A stretch of DNA of 60,000 nt, from NCBI GenBank assembly GCA_029204225.1, contig CM055095.1, forward strand, positions 18,267,483-18,327,482. Direction: 5' to 3'. The DNA comes from Diphasiastrum complanatum (lineage: Eukaryota; Streptophyta; Lycopodiopsida; Lycopodiales; Lycopodiaceae). Shown in pieces: positions 22,401 through 34,352 of the stretch (positions are counted from its first letter, which is position 1; each line of letters opens with the position of its first letter). Under the pieces are notes generated by a model. That model did no database searches, was not told the origin of the DNA, and was given only the letters and a program-made list of their open reading frames with translations. Both the position numbers and the translations under genes were made by a program.

Positions 22401-25400
22401 AGAGCTTTTGTCTGGATTTTCTAGACCATTCGGTTCATTTGTAACCAATCATCTTCGCACCTTCCGTGGTATTGGCCTAGCATAGAAATACTGCAAATCT
22501 CAATGGCAGTAATGTTCACATTGTTCTGAACATGCAGTCAATTAATTGTTTGAAGCCACAGTGGCACACTTCTGCTGCACTTGTTTAATGTTCAAACTTG
22601 TAGATTGATCTTGTGCATAGGACATTGACAAGAACAATCATAAAGGCCCGTATGTTTTGAGTGACTGAGTCATGGATTCTGGGTGCGTTTTGGAAGCATG
22701 AACTTTCTGGTGATTTGTGGCAAGAGGACTGTGGATGTGCCTTCTGGAGCAATTTTCAGGTATGACAACAAAGTTGCAATGAGGATGTTGGCATGTTCTT
22801 ACTTGGTCTTCAAAATCAGGGTGCAGTCGACTCTTATTTCATAGAGGCTAAATTTTCCGGGGAGGGGTAGTCACTGCCTTGTATCTCAGTCGAGATAAGA
22901 GGATGAAGAGAAACAAGCTTGGTCAACAATTTGTAATAAGAAGTCATGTGCTATTGCATGCTGCACAGATATGGAACATAGTATGACCACTTACAAGATT
23001 TAGTAGGATACTGTGCAAAGGAGGATTGTTGGAGTAACATCCGAGCCTTGAAAAGTTCGATTCAATCACAGAACAGGGCTATTTAGTGAATACAAAGTTA
23101 CTCATGATTATTGTGCTCCTTGTTTGACAATCGTGAAGAGAACTTGGATATATTGAGAGCGTATAATTCCGTCCTTCGCATAATTTCCAAGGCATTCTGA
23201 TTATCACGCATGTCCGATTCATGTCCATACTCAACTATGCCTCTAAAGTTTGGGCTGTTGCACTCATTGTTTGGTAGCTATGAAGACCAATTCCTTGTAA
23301 GCAGATACAATGAATCAATGTTTGCAGAGTATTTAGAGCACCCTGATAATCATCAGTGTGCTATACGATTCCGTAATCCATTTTCTAATAATGTTCCAGA
23401 TGTGGTTTATTTTAAGGAATGGAGACAATCATGAAGACCAATTGGAGACCACGAATCAATCGTTTGTGGAATATTTAGATTACCTTGATAATCATCAATG
23501 TGCCTTACAGATCTATTTTCTAGTACCGTTCCAGATGTGGTCTACCTTTTGAATTGGAGACAATTATGAACACCAATTCCTTGCTTTCAGAGACTATGAA
23601 TCAATTATTTGTGGGAATTTTAGAGTAGCCAGATAATCATTAGTGTGCCAGACAGTTCCACATTTCTAGTATGGCTTCCAGATCTGGTGTAGCTGTTCTC
23701 TAATTGAAGGGTTGTTTTGGGGCCTGCAAGAGCTTTTAACAATTTTGAAAATAGTCATGGCTGTCATGCACATTATCTGGATTATGCACTTAATCTTGGA
23801 TGCAGTTGTGCGAGTGGCACACTTGAATTAGCTACGTAGACTCAATGATCTATTGCTATTCTGTAGTCCTTCAGTATCTATTATTCATCGCTATATTTTT
23901 GGTAGTCCATCACAGTAGCTGTGCACAGCTGAGCCACAATTTTGTGTGAAATCCATGGTAAAATTGTCTCCTCAGGGAAGACATTGATGAGAATTAAAGT
24001 CCTCATGACAGATTCGAGACCATGTGAAACGTGTTGCTGCTTATTGGCACCATTAAAATTCCTTGAAATGACAACCTATTTTCGTGAAGTCTGAAATGCG
24101 ACTTCCCTGTCTTATGCTAGCAATGTATGTGCACTTTTGCAGCTTGACCTTTAAACATGAAGATGATTTTTTACATTTCCGTTTGAGTTTTTCAACTCCG
24201 TTATGCCTGTAAGTCCCTATCTGAAAGTTGCTCCTTGTCCAAGGAAAGCATATATCACTTTGCCCCATCCCGTTACAACCCACTGTTCGCATTGCAAGCT
24301 GAAATCGAACTATTGCTGTTGCTCAATCTTTTTCATCTTTTGGATTGTGGCTTCACAAAGCTATGTCTGTAGAGTATCCTTTTGAAAAGGGGACAGTTAC
24401 CATGTTGAGTTGGATGAAATTTTACATGCCACAGTGACGCTCTGTCAGTTCTCACAATTTGGTTTCGGGAAAAGACTCTCTTGAGTCATTACTTGGCAAT
24501 AGAACTGGAGGCTGTTGCTCTACACCCAAGCAAGACTCAGGAGCAAAAGGTACTGGAGCTTGAATGATTCTAAAATCGTTTTACTGGATGTTTGCTGCAA
24601 TGTGTCGAATGTGAATCTTTCAAGGATGACTTAGGTAAGTGACTTTCCTGCGATTGACTGTCTTGATCCATGTAATAGATTTATAGGCTAGTGCTCTACA
24701 CCCCAACTAGACTCAAGAGCAACAGGTAGTAGAGTCAGAATGATACCAATTTTGTATTACAGGATAGTTCCTGCGATGTGTCAAATTTGTTTCAAGGATG
24801 ATTTAGGTGACATCATGTTTAGTCCTGCTATTGAAAGTCAATTTTCCCTGTTCAACTGCACGGCTCAGCATGCTTCTTGTCAGTTTGTTTTTGATCGCAT
24901 AAGCATTTCAAGGCATGTCCAGTGCTGATCCTGGTCCCTGTGGTTAAAGATCAGTACAATAATGTTCGATCTGTCCCAGCTTGTTTGTTTTGTATGGCAC
25001 AAGAAGCCAAAGTGACTTATGACAGTTTTACATGACATGAAGATCTGGTCGTTGGCAGTTTGATGTCAATGTTAAAAGCTGGTCAATAGTGTGACTTTTG
25101 CCATGAAAATCTCCTCTCTCATTTCATTGCACCATATCTCATTTCATTGCACCTGGGCCATCCTATGTAAAATAGAGCAGTAATTTGAGGAATACAAATG
25201 CTTCATAATGGGACTTTCTTGACAGATGCTCTTTTGATGTGTATCTGCTTCAAGGATCGTAAGTGCAAAGCAAGTTAGGTAAGTTCTCTGGAGGCTGGTT
25301 GTTCAGCAGTCTTATGGGTCTTAATACTGGTTGAGTTCTGGGCATCGGGGCTTTTTAAGACAGTCCTTTGAATAAACCAAGATCGGGCTGTATGTGGTCA

Positions 25401-26910
25401 TAAGCTAAGGTCAGTTCTTGTTCATGTCATTGGTTTGACTTCCAGACAGCATGCCCAGCAGCATTTTGTGGTAATTTATTTTTTTCATCCTCAAGAAGCT
25501 TTTGATAATTGGAGCGTTTGAGACTTCTGAGAGATGTTCACCAAGATCTCAGGTTTCTATTGTTGAAGAAAAATAGCTGAGGTGGTGACCATGATATTAT
25601 CTTGAGTATCACCAAATTTCTTAAGAACATGAGAAGTCGTCTTATTTTAGAGTTCTCTGCATTCTACAAACATCCTGTTACAATGTGCAGGATATGATTA
25701 CAAGGAAAGTAAGAGTCAGAGCCTTCTTGGGCATTCAAGTCCTGGTTCTCAACATAAACGGACAGATCCTTTTGGTGCACATTTCGAGAGGGAGCCTTTT
25801 CACCGTGGGGGTGGTAGATGGAATTACAGAGGAACTGGTCGAGGTCGGGGAAGGTTCTCTGATCATCTTCCACCTCTTCGTCGACGTCCTTCACCTGGTA
25901 TTGAGCAAGACGTGCCACATTTTGGACGTGGCTTTGGTGGTCCTGGCCATGGTGACTCTCATGCTTTTTCCATCAGTGAGGGTGGCCACCCCCGCAACAA
26001 TCCAAATGTCTCTCCAAGAGAAGGTGATTGGATATGTTCAGAACCAACGTAAGTTGCTCTGATTTCCTCACTGTTATACTATCTTTCTACTAAGTGTATG
26101 GGTCATATGTTTTAAACTTTTATCACCAAGTTCATTTTGGAATATTAAGACTTTCTGAGTTATGAGTTGTCCTTAGGACAGTGCATAAATCATAGTGATT
26201 TCTTGTATTTGCAAATTTGGTTAGGGATACGGCTATTATGTATGTATTGTGAATTTTTCTTCTTATTTGTAGTCTTTTCTGGCTGGCCATCTTGCAGATG
26301 TGGAAATTTGAATTTCTCTCGGAGAACTCACTGCAACAATTGTCATAAACCAAGGGACATGGCTCCATTTGGTTTAGGATTTGGTGGAGTACCAAGAGAT
26401 TTTGAGGAGCCACCTCCTGCAGCAATGATTGGTGGAGTCCCACCTATGGGAAGAGGCATGGGCAGAGGAACTGGTAGTTTTCAAATCCCTCCTAGTGTTT
26501 GGGAACACGAGGCTCCTTGTGATTTTGATTATAAGCCACCAATTCGTTTTCCAGAAAAGTTTTTAGATATTCCATTGGGAAAGGATTTCCGTGAAAAAGA
26601 GATATTTCGTGGCCGTGATGATTTTACTGATCGGGAAAGATTCAACAAAGGACCTTTTGAAAGAGAGAGGTTAGACAAGGCTCCAATGGGAAGAAATAAT
26701 TATGGGAATAGCTACAGAGATACAGAAAGTGCTGAACGTTATCGTGACAGAACAGATCGCGAACTTAGAGGTGTCAAGAGGCCTTTATCTCCACCTCCAC
26801 ATTGGGAAAGGAACTTTAGAGAAAGAAGTCGATCTCCAGTTAGGAGAGATTACCACAGAGATATTTTACATGTTGACCATCGAAGGGATGCTTCAAGAGA
26901 CCGAAGGTAG
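19478..26910 (+). CDS. RanBP2-type zinc-finger RGG protein, three exons
   Basis: Exon 1 is 19,478-19,772, exon 2 25,691-26,048 and exon 3 26,298-26,910 (phases 1 and 2). Donors are GTTTTA and GTAAGT, acceptors GTGCAG and TTGCAG. The joined frame is 421 residues. The N-terminus is His/Arg/Glu-rich with LSSLIVRP, a motif I associate with plant homologues. Residues about 140-155 form an RGG-type stretch (RWNYRGTGRGRGRF). A single RanBP2 zinc finger is created exactly across the exon 2/3 junction: W-x-C-x4-C-x3-N-x6-C-x2-C (GDWIC, then CGNLNF and CNNC), preceded by NNPNVSPREG. The C-terminus is Arg/Asp/Glu-rich with SRSPVRRDY. Such fingers bind single-stranded RNA, so a nuclear RNA-processing role is likely. 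The paralogue cannot be named. The final codons also form a possible splice donor. Confidence 0.85.
19781..20485 (+). repeat. Intronic tandem array 1, about 195-bp unit
   Basis: Four head-to-tail copies begin near 19,781, 19,974, 20,089 and 20,284. The second is shortened to about 115 bases. Each contains TTCCTGTCTTTTTGAACTT, CTTGAAAA(G/C)AAGC, GAGAGTGCCAAAAGC, TGAATTTCTGATA and GAGTTTGTAGATCTATG or close variants. The array starts right behind the exon 1 donor. Confidence 0.85.
20486..23271. other. Intron 1, unique-looking part
   Basis: I find no transposon coding sequence or conserved exon-like block. Short ORFs on both strands look random. Confidence 0.5.
23272..23710 (+). repeat. Intronic tandem array 2, about 130-150-bp unit
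   Basis: Three degenerate copies begin near 23,280, 23,430 and 23,568. They share TGAAGACCAATT or GAACACCAATT, GAATCAAT, GATAATCAT(C)AGTGTGC and CCAGATGTGGT. Chance ORFs arise from it but are not genes. Confidence 0.75.
24510..24830 (+). repeat. Intronic duplication 3, about 175-bp unit
   Basis: Two diverged copies share GCTCTACACCC, CAAGACTCAGGAGCAA versus TAGACTCAAGAGCAAC, GCAATGTGTCGAAT versus GCGATGTGTCAAAT, and TTTCAAGGATGACTTAGGT versus TTTCAAGGATGATTTAGGT. Confidence 0.7.
24831..25690. other. Intron 1, 3' part
   Basis: A 17-base direct repeat (ATCTCATTTCATTGCAC) occurs twice near 25,118-25,152. The exon 2 acceptor GTGCAG is at 25,685-25,690. No other feature is seen. Confidence 0.5.
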
Positions 26911-28021
26911 ATTGTGTTTGGGCTACTGCACATATAAGTCAGATAAAACTTTCGTTTGATCAGTTCAACGTAATTATGTGAAGAAGTTGGATATTCAGCT
27001 TACAATTCACTGCAGCTATTTGAGTAATTTTCTTTTATGCTTTTTTGTGAAGTTTCGCTTTGAAGGACCTTCAGGTGCATGTGCCTTAGTTCAGAAACAA
27101 CATTTAGTTAGTGTATTCATATTGTTCAGTCTTGGGTTGCTTGCAAATGGTCGATTGACTATGTGGATGTCGTTGGGCGTCTCTAGATGTGATCTTTCAT
27201 TAGCTTGTTTGAGTTGCAGTTCAAACTTAGTCAATGCATTATTCATTGTGTGGTGCAGATGGCCAATTGAATTTTGTCACTTTATGCACCACCGATCTTT
27301 TGAGTTCAGTTTATGAGATGGTTTAGGGTAATATGGGACATGTTTAGGTCTCGTTTTGAAAAACTATCATGTTGTTGTGGGTGTTTCTAGAATTCATAGC
27401 TGGTACATTATTAATGAGTTGCTAGCAGCAAGGAGAAAGCTTGACACTGCAAGTACTGTATAAAGTTGCAGTTCCTTCTTAGCAGAAACCTCTCTATGCT
27501 AAGATTGCTGCTTACAAGTTCCATAGGTGCAACCAAATGCATTTGGAACAGGTTGCAAACATGTTTGGAAACTTGAAACCCACTTCTTTCAATAGCAGAA
27601 ACATCTCTATGCTAAGCTTGCTGGCTACAACATACAACTTTGTTTTGTTATTGTTGATTGACATGTGCATGTATCTAGTACTAAGCCTTACCTGATGACG
27701 TTGCCAAAGTTCCATAGTTGCCCAGAAACGCATTTCTGGGGAAAACCATTTCTAGAAACACATTTCTGGACCCAGAATTGCTGCCCTAAAACTAGAATCG
27801 AAGGCCAGCCTCATAGACTCGTCATTTGTGTGTATTTTCTATAATGCTAATTGAAGACTTCAACTTTGTAATGTCCTATAATGCATTGAACATGTATTTT
27901 GTTTTTTGAACTTCATCCAATTTTAAAATGATATGACAACTAACTTTATTATATTTATATATAATGACGTCTTTTCAATTACCAATGTTTTTTGGAATTG
28001 CTTGGGTTTTTTTTTAATATT
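26911..28021. other. 3' UTR and intergenic DNA
   Basis: The first few hundred bases are probably the 3' UTR of the zinc-finger gene; I could not choose a polyadenylation signal. A short duplication lies at about 27,480-27,635 (AGCAGAAAC(C/A)TCTCTATGCTAAG in both copies). The stretch 27,788-27,935 resembles 53,268-53,380. Confidence 0.4.
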
Positions 28022-29358
28022 TTAACCATTTGAGCCACATGAAGCGAATAGATCTATATAGAATGATTCTAAATTATTTGCAATCTTTTTGTCATAAGTA
28101 GTACACATTGTAGATATAATAAAAATATTTTTAAAAGGAACATATAGAGATGCATCTGCCAACATTTTGAAGGAGGGTTTTCATAGTGTTGGTGATATCT
28201 TTTCGTCAGTGATGTTGTTTGTCTAATGTAAACTTTTTTTTTTTTGTTTTTGATGCATTCTAATTCGTAGATGTGATTGTTCTTTGTGCTCTTTTTGGTG
28301 GAGGTGTTTTCCTGCATTCATATAATTTATCTAATGTATCTTTTTGTAGATTTGGATAGTTAAACTTTCAAAAATGAAATAGATAAACAAAGTTTGATAT
28401 ACCTTTGTAGCACTTGTTGATGCTACATCTTTTTCTGTGATAATCTGAAAATAGTGCAATAAAGTTAAGTTGAAATTATTTTCATATTTCATAATAGAAA
28501 TATAAAAAAAAATGTTCGTTATACCTTATGTTCTTGTATTTGAGGATGAGACTCAAATAGATATGCTATTGTAGGATTGGCCATTTGTATTACAGAAGAA
28601 AATGTGATTGGTCCATTTGTCAATTTGTTTTCACATTGATCAATGTGACCAAAGTGTTTATCCAGATCAGTTGCAATTTTGTCAGATTGTGCACGAGTCA
28701 TTTCATTCCAATCATTGATTGGAATGTTGTATCCAAAATACAAATTTCTCACTGTTGTGTAGTAGGATTTATTAACATTTGATTCAACATAACGAATCGC
28801 TGTAGAATTCGTATGTACTATTTCGGGAATAATGATTTGATATTTTTTGAAGAAATGGATAAGAAATCTTGCAATAAAGTAATTGTTTATACAATAAAGT
28901 ACAAGTATTGATTACTAAAAAAAAAGGATATCAAAATACTAAATATTCTTGTTTTATAGATAGTTATTTTCGATTGGTCGACCATTATTAGTACTTTGAA
29001 ATTTATCCCGTGCATTTTTTTTTCTCATCGATAAGTAATGATAGCAAGTATCTTGTTCTATAACTGTTCATGTATTCCTCAGGTTCTATTTTACATGTAT
29101 TCATGAGGAACATTTGTTTTGTTGATGGATATGTCGTTGTTGTCGTTGTTGCGGTGTTTACAGTTGTTGCTTCTTCTTTTAGTTTTTTGAATAGCTATTT
29201 TTTTGTAAAATTAGGGAAGTTATGATTTGTCAAGTTAGATAAGTTTTATAATAAACATTTGATTAAAAAAAAAAATCTTTTGATTTAATTAACCTTGTTT
29301 AAATTCATGCAAATAAAATTTACAAATAAGGAGATAGTACCTCAATTGCTGTCGACAT
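28022..29358 (-). pseudogene. Spliced gene ending in a GIY-YIG nuclease domain
   Basis: On the minus strand an ATG at 29,358 starts MSTAIE, followed by a GT donor. Further exons: 29,194 to about 28,980 (LFKKLKEEATTVNTAT; +1 slip in an A-run near 29,015); about 28,830-28,525 (NSTAIRYVESNVNKSYYTT, DWNEMTRAQSDKIATDLDKH); 28,444-28,403 (14 codons); and 28,311-28,022. Donors at 28,525 and 28,403 and acceptors at 28,444 and 28,311 are GT/AG and keep phase 0. The last exon encodes a GIY-YIG fold: HIYELEC, then KVYIRQTTSLTKRYHQH, and after a one-base deletion near 28,163, NNLESFYIDLF with the catalytic-type Glu and a stop. YIR replaces YIG. The start of exon 3 is uncertain. The lesions probably inactivate this copy. 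Confidence 0.6.
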
Positions 29359-29412
29359 TTTGTGAATTGATGATCAGCTTATTCTGCAAAAATGATTTTT
29401 GGATTATATTCA

Positions 29413-32400
29413 TCAAGAACATTGTGTGTATTCTGGAAGTGGAATAGGTTGAAAATGTAACGGAGTAATTTCATTTATGATGAAAATATCTTTCCTTTTT
29501 GTTACTCTTGAGAGCATGACATAAGTTAATGCAGGGTAGAAGTTTTTTTTTTTATGTTTAAGATTGTTGTATTTTTTATTGTATCCCTTGGGATTTGTGA
29601 GCTGTCATTGCATACACTAGAGTGAGGAAATGTTGACTTGTAGTAGATGTGTATTGTACCTTATTTTTGCAAAATTTGACCTAGTCACAAGAATGTGTCT
29701 ATTCATATTTTCAATTTTCACTTTTATTGACTTGATTTCCGCTAATTGTTCTTTGAAAATTAGATCCATAATTGTTCCTATAGTTCCATTTACAGCTCCT
29801 TTACTTATATCCATGTTGGAAAGTAGCATAACCTTTGCACCAATGGCTAATTTTGGTATTTGATGGAATTTTTCTTCCATCAACCAACTTTGCATTTCGG
29901 GCGCGTGTGATGCATAACTTTTTATTGTGGTTGTGATTATTTGAGAGGTATCATAAAGTTTTTCTAGCGCATATTCAAATGATTGAAATACTGTCATCTA
30001 TCATTTCAAAAGCTTCTCTCTCAGTTATTATTCTATCATAAAACACATTATGTATTTCATTCATTGTTGGTTGTCTATTTCGTATGATGTTCAAAAATTC
30101 TAAATATATAGGATCTTCAGAATGTCTCATTGAATATGTGAAATTGAAATGCGTTGCCATTTTCCAATACGGAGAAGAACATATATGACATGGCCAACAA
30201 AAGGATTCTTGTCTATGTTGACATATTGCAAGTAATTGTGCATGGTCTCCAACTAGTAATAGAATGAGATTTCTGAAAGGGTTATATTGAGGATTGTTCT
30301 TCACTTGATTTATTTGATGCACAACCAATTGCAATGTGTGGGATGTCATCATCGACATCTCATCAATTATGATAAGTTCAACATCGACTATCAATTTATA
30401 GTGGAAGTCTATAGGACTTAAATTTTGAACATAGAGATTTTTTATAGGAATGGAGAATAGATTGTGCACAGTCATAGCAATTTTGCTAAGTCTTGTTGTT
30501 GCAGCTCCAGTTGTTGCTGATAGCAACACATTTCTATCCATGCAACAAAATTTATATGCTAGATATTTTATAAACATTGTTTTTCCGCTACCAGGAGTTC
30601 CTGAAATGATGAAAATTCCGGATGTTTGTATTGTCAACATCTAAAAGACATGTGTTTGTTCTTGTGTCAAGTTAGATGTTTTTAAATGTTCAAATTTGTG
30701 CTCCAATTGTAAAGTTTGAATGATATCAGAATTTAAAACTAAAGGTTTCATGTGATCTTCATCATTTGTCAATATTTCACCTTCAAGTGTTTTTTTTTGG
30801 AGCAATATGTTTACAATTTGTTGTCTTTGTTCATGATCAATTAATTGTCTATTTATATATTCAGCTATATAATTTTCGATGTCCTCTTCAGAATTGATAA
30901 TATTTCTCAAGACACATTCAACAAAATATGATCGTTGAGTGTTGGTTTCATTTACAAGTTCTTTTTCATTTCGAAAGTGAATTTTTTTCAAAAGGATATT
31001 GAAGAAAAAACCTTCTATTTGATGAGCTGGATGAAAATATGTAAATCGTACTAGTCGATCAATTTTAAATACCGAATTTCCAAGTTGGTCAATATTGTCA
31101 GGTTTGGATTTGCATGTCGAAAATTTTTTAACAGTGTACTTTTTCCAATATTGGTAGAACGTGAGGTCTTCCAAGGTTGTTTGTCGTGATACGTAAATAT
31201 CAATGGGGTGTAATAGTACAATATTGTTGTAACCAACGATCTTTTTTTGTAGCTGAGGAGGTGATGAGTCTATGTAATGAACTGATTCACTCCTTTTTAC
31301 AATGGGTATTTGAAGACAACAAAATGCTGCTTCGGATAGAGATACCGGTTTTGTGTGTATTGATGCTGTTATTACTTTCAACATATTGGGATCGACATGA
31401 TCTAGGCCAATATGTTTTGCATCTTATGTATAGAGATTCATATGACCCATTGGTTCAGATTTCATCGTATATTTTAGAAGATAGTATGACCAATTTGTGT
31501 TTGTCATTCTCTGTAAATTCATGTGTGCTTTCCACAAAAGTAGAATGCCTGGGTGATATGGAACAACATTCCTATCTTCATATCGTGGACGATAGTATGT
31601 CCATCTTTGATTATCTGGATTAATGTGTGTTCATATATTGTTGAAGAAGAATATGGAAATCCGTACTTGCAACCTACTTTTTTGTTTTTTGATAAATATA
31701 AAGTGCATGACTTTCTACAATAATGTATTTGTTTTCGTTGCACAAGCTGATAGAGTTCTTTTCTATGAGTCTCAATCGGTTCTATGAATTTTCTTGAAGT
31801 TTCGTCAAATATAGCTCGTACACATGCCACTATCTCATTAGCTATTTGATCTACTTCATTTTCATTTATCCAAAGAATAATATGTGCATGTACAGAGCCT
31901 CGATTTTGAAACTTATACCTAATCACATAATGTTGGACATTTCCAAGAAGTGGTTTGGATGATAGTAAATAGTTTTTCATGAATTGGTCTAACCTTGCCA
32001 CAAACAACATTGAACATTCTACTGGACATTTCTCCAATCATATTCATTGTTAAATTTCTTTACGAAGTTTTCAATGTGTTGGATTTCATTCCATCGCATA
32101 TCGGTTGTTTCATCAGATGTCAAGGTTAGGAAAAAATGTGGCAGTCCACAACATTCCACCATGGATAGTAAATCATTGAAGTTTCGTCGATGCCAAGATG
32201 GAGTTCCAGGTATGTTTGGTCCAAGACTATATTTTAAGACATGTTTGAAGATGTCTTGCTCATTTGCTCTTTGATTTTTTGACATGTATTCAATGATGTC
32301 TTTTTCTAGAACTACAGATTGTGTGTTGGAGGATAAGAGAATCACTTGTCTAATTTGGTACATAATCAATAGATATGGAGGGTACAATGTGAAAATTGAA

Positions 32401-32515
32401 AAAAATGAGCTAACTCTCATCTCTCTCATCTTAACGTATTCCAAGAAATTCATTTCAACATCATAAAAGCCATGGCCAAATGGAAATAAGAAAGGAAGTT
32501 GATTCCAAGAAACAG
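29413..32515 (-). pseudogene. Helitron-type Rep/Pif1-helicase (RepHel) gene
   Basis: Reading leftward: WNQLPFLFPFGHGF (N-terminal Helitron domain), LPHFFLTLTSDE, and YKFQNRGSVHAHIILW with the HAH metal site of an HUH nuclease. Next, after a frameshift near 31,640, come NVVPYHPGILLLWKAH and YLLKYTMK with the nicking-tyrosine pattern Y-x2-K-Y-x2-K. Then TKPVSLSEAAF, a TAG at 30,643-30,641, Walker A GTPGSGKT, Walker B LIIIDEMSMM, GAKVMLLSNMDISKGAVNGT, AMTAHKSQG and TYVMLSRVTKRKDIF, with a stop at 29,413. RepHel proteins drive rolling-circle transposition. At least two frameshifts upstream, two stops and two frameshifts downstream break it. The N-terminus is cut at about 32,515. Confidence 0.85.
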
Positions 32516-33020
32516 TGCCATCACGTAGCCTTCAATGGGAAAGTGCAATGACCAAGAGAAGACTAAAGTTGATGATTGCCCCTCAACGAGCAAGATTCAA
32601 CCAAAATCTAATTGTTCCACAATTCAATAGACTCTCAAATCAACGCCAATTCGGGGTATATCCATTCTTCAAAGGCCAAATCCAGGGAATCCAAGCCCAA
32701 AATGGCCAATTGTACAGCAAGAACCAAAACCTACAATGATAAAGCCTTGTCCTAAATCTATGATATTGACTGTTGAGGAAAGTCGTTAGGCTGATGCATA
32801 CTTCGAATACCTGGACGGACAAGAGCATCAAGCAAACACGTCATATCCACATTATGATTTGGGGGAGTCTATGACATTGGGACCAGTTGCGCCAATCTAT
32901 GAAGATCCATTATATCAGCAAGGTTTATCTTGGGATCCTCCGATGGAATGCCTCGACTACCCAATTGTCAATGAACAAGGTTATCTGATATGGCCACCAG
33001 ACCCTTATGTGTATTATTGA
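32516..33020 (+). pseudogene. Unassigned proline/tyrosine-rich ORF pieces
   Basis: Frame 1 reads SLQWESAMTKRRLKLMIA to about 32,740. Frame 3 then continues with ADAYFEYLDGQEHQAN, DPPMECLDYPIV and WPPDPYVYY to a stop at 33,018. The composition resembles variable gag C-termini of plant retroelements, but there is no knuckle or catalytic motif. The left edge truncates the Helitron Rep gene. Confidence 0.3.
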
Positions 33021-33330
33021 AAATCCGACAAGTCTAGGTTCTTGCTGATCAACAATCAATAAAGCCTCAGGTTTTATGTAAGCGAATTCTATCCACGCTT
33101 TTCCTGAAGCACCCATGTCCCAACAATAAACGAACCGACAACAACGCCCCTTCACGACAGTTGCAGCCTAGTGCCGAGGGACCGGCACTACTTTGGGCCG
33201 TGGACCCTGTTGTGGGTATTTCATGTATACAAATAAATAAGTGGGTCTCACCACTTAAAATACTATTGTCCAAGCCTTGCCTAGTGGGCCCCGCCACAAT
33301 ACAATAGAATAATAAGTGCAAGGCACTGGC
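33021..33330. other. Non-coding stretch, possibly LTR-related
   Basis: No gene is seen. An abrupt composition change occurs near 33,030. Confidence 0.3.
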
Positions 33331-33672
33331 ATCCTGTGTGTATAAGCCCAACCACCAATGAGCACACGTAGCAAGTTGTAATTCCTAGGAATAAGAGACT
33401 AGGGGCTTAAAACTCTAAAATGACATTAGAGGCCCTAAGTCAAGTTGCAAATAAAAAAGCTAAAAGGGCCCAACTTAAAACTCACATGAATCATGTGAGT
33501 GCCCTTGTGCTTTCTTAGCACCATTAGATTTAAGTTGTGTTTCTTTGAAAGGCTTGGATTAGAATCCTTGCCCCAATGAAGTGGCCAATGAGAGTAAAGG
33601 AGGCTCACCTCTAAAATCTATAAGAGGGAGTCATTTCCTTTGTATTGTATCATCTTCCATTCTCTTCTTAAT

Positions 33673-33676
<4 letters not shown>

Positions 33677-33760
<84 letters not shown>
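33677..33760 (+). repeat. (CT)n microsatellite
   Basis: An uninterrupted CT run of 84 bases lies within the LTR. Confidence 0.98.
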
Positions 33761-33762
<2 letters not shown>

Positions 33763-33915
33763 GTTGGGATAGAATAGCTTTGGGTAGGCGCTCAAGCCCC
33801 CAAATCCTTTCTCAACCTAGGCATTCTCTATCTCTCTCTCTCTCTCTCTCTACGTTGGGATAAAATAGCTTTGGGTAGGTGCTCAAGCCCCCAAAGCCTT
33901 TCTCAACCTAGGCAT

Positions 33916-34049
<134 letters not shown>

Positions 34050-34352
34050 TGCTATGCAGGTGAAGGCGAGGTTGCCGCTCCCAACGACGGACCCCTATGC
34101 TACATCGACGACACAACAGTCTCTCATAGCGAAAAATACTTAGTTTTTTCAAGTGTACGTGCAAAACTTGCTTGTCTTTGGATGATCATAACTTTTTGTG
34201 TGATTGAGATCTTGCCTTGATTCAAAGTGTGTCAGAAAGATCTTGAAAACTCGAGTTGATCTAGCATAGATGAATCTTGTGCAAACTCATAGGCATGGTG
34301 GTCGTGGTAGATGTTGATAAGGCCCTCAGATCCTCATTCTTAACATGGTATA

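Noticed and set aside
23210-23552. Overlapping ORFs in intron 1 as possible extra exons
   Set aside because: They fall in the degenerate tandem array and show no conserved motif; exons 1 and 2 join in phase without them.
28022-28311. GIY-YIG domain as part of a Penelope-like retroelement
   Set aside because: No reverse transcriptase lies upstream in the same frame or direction; the neighbour is a Rep/Pif1 helicase. Kept as an alternative to test.
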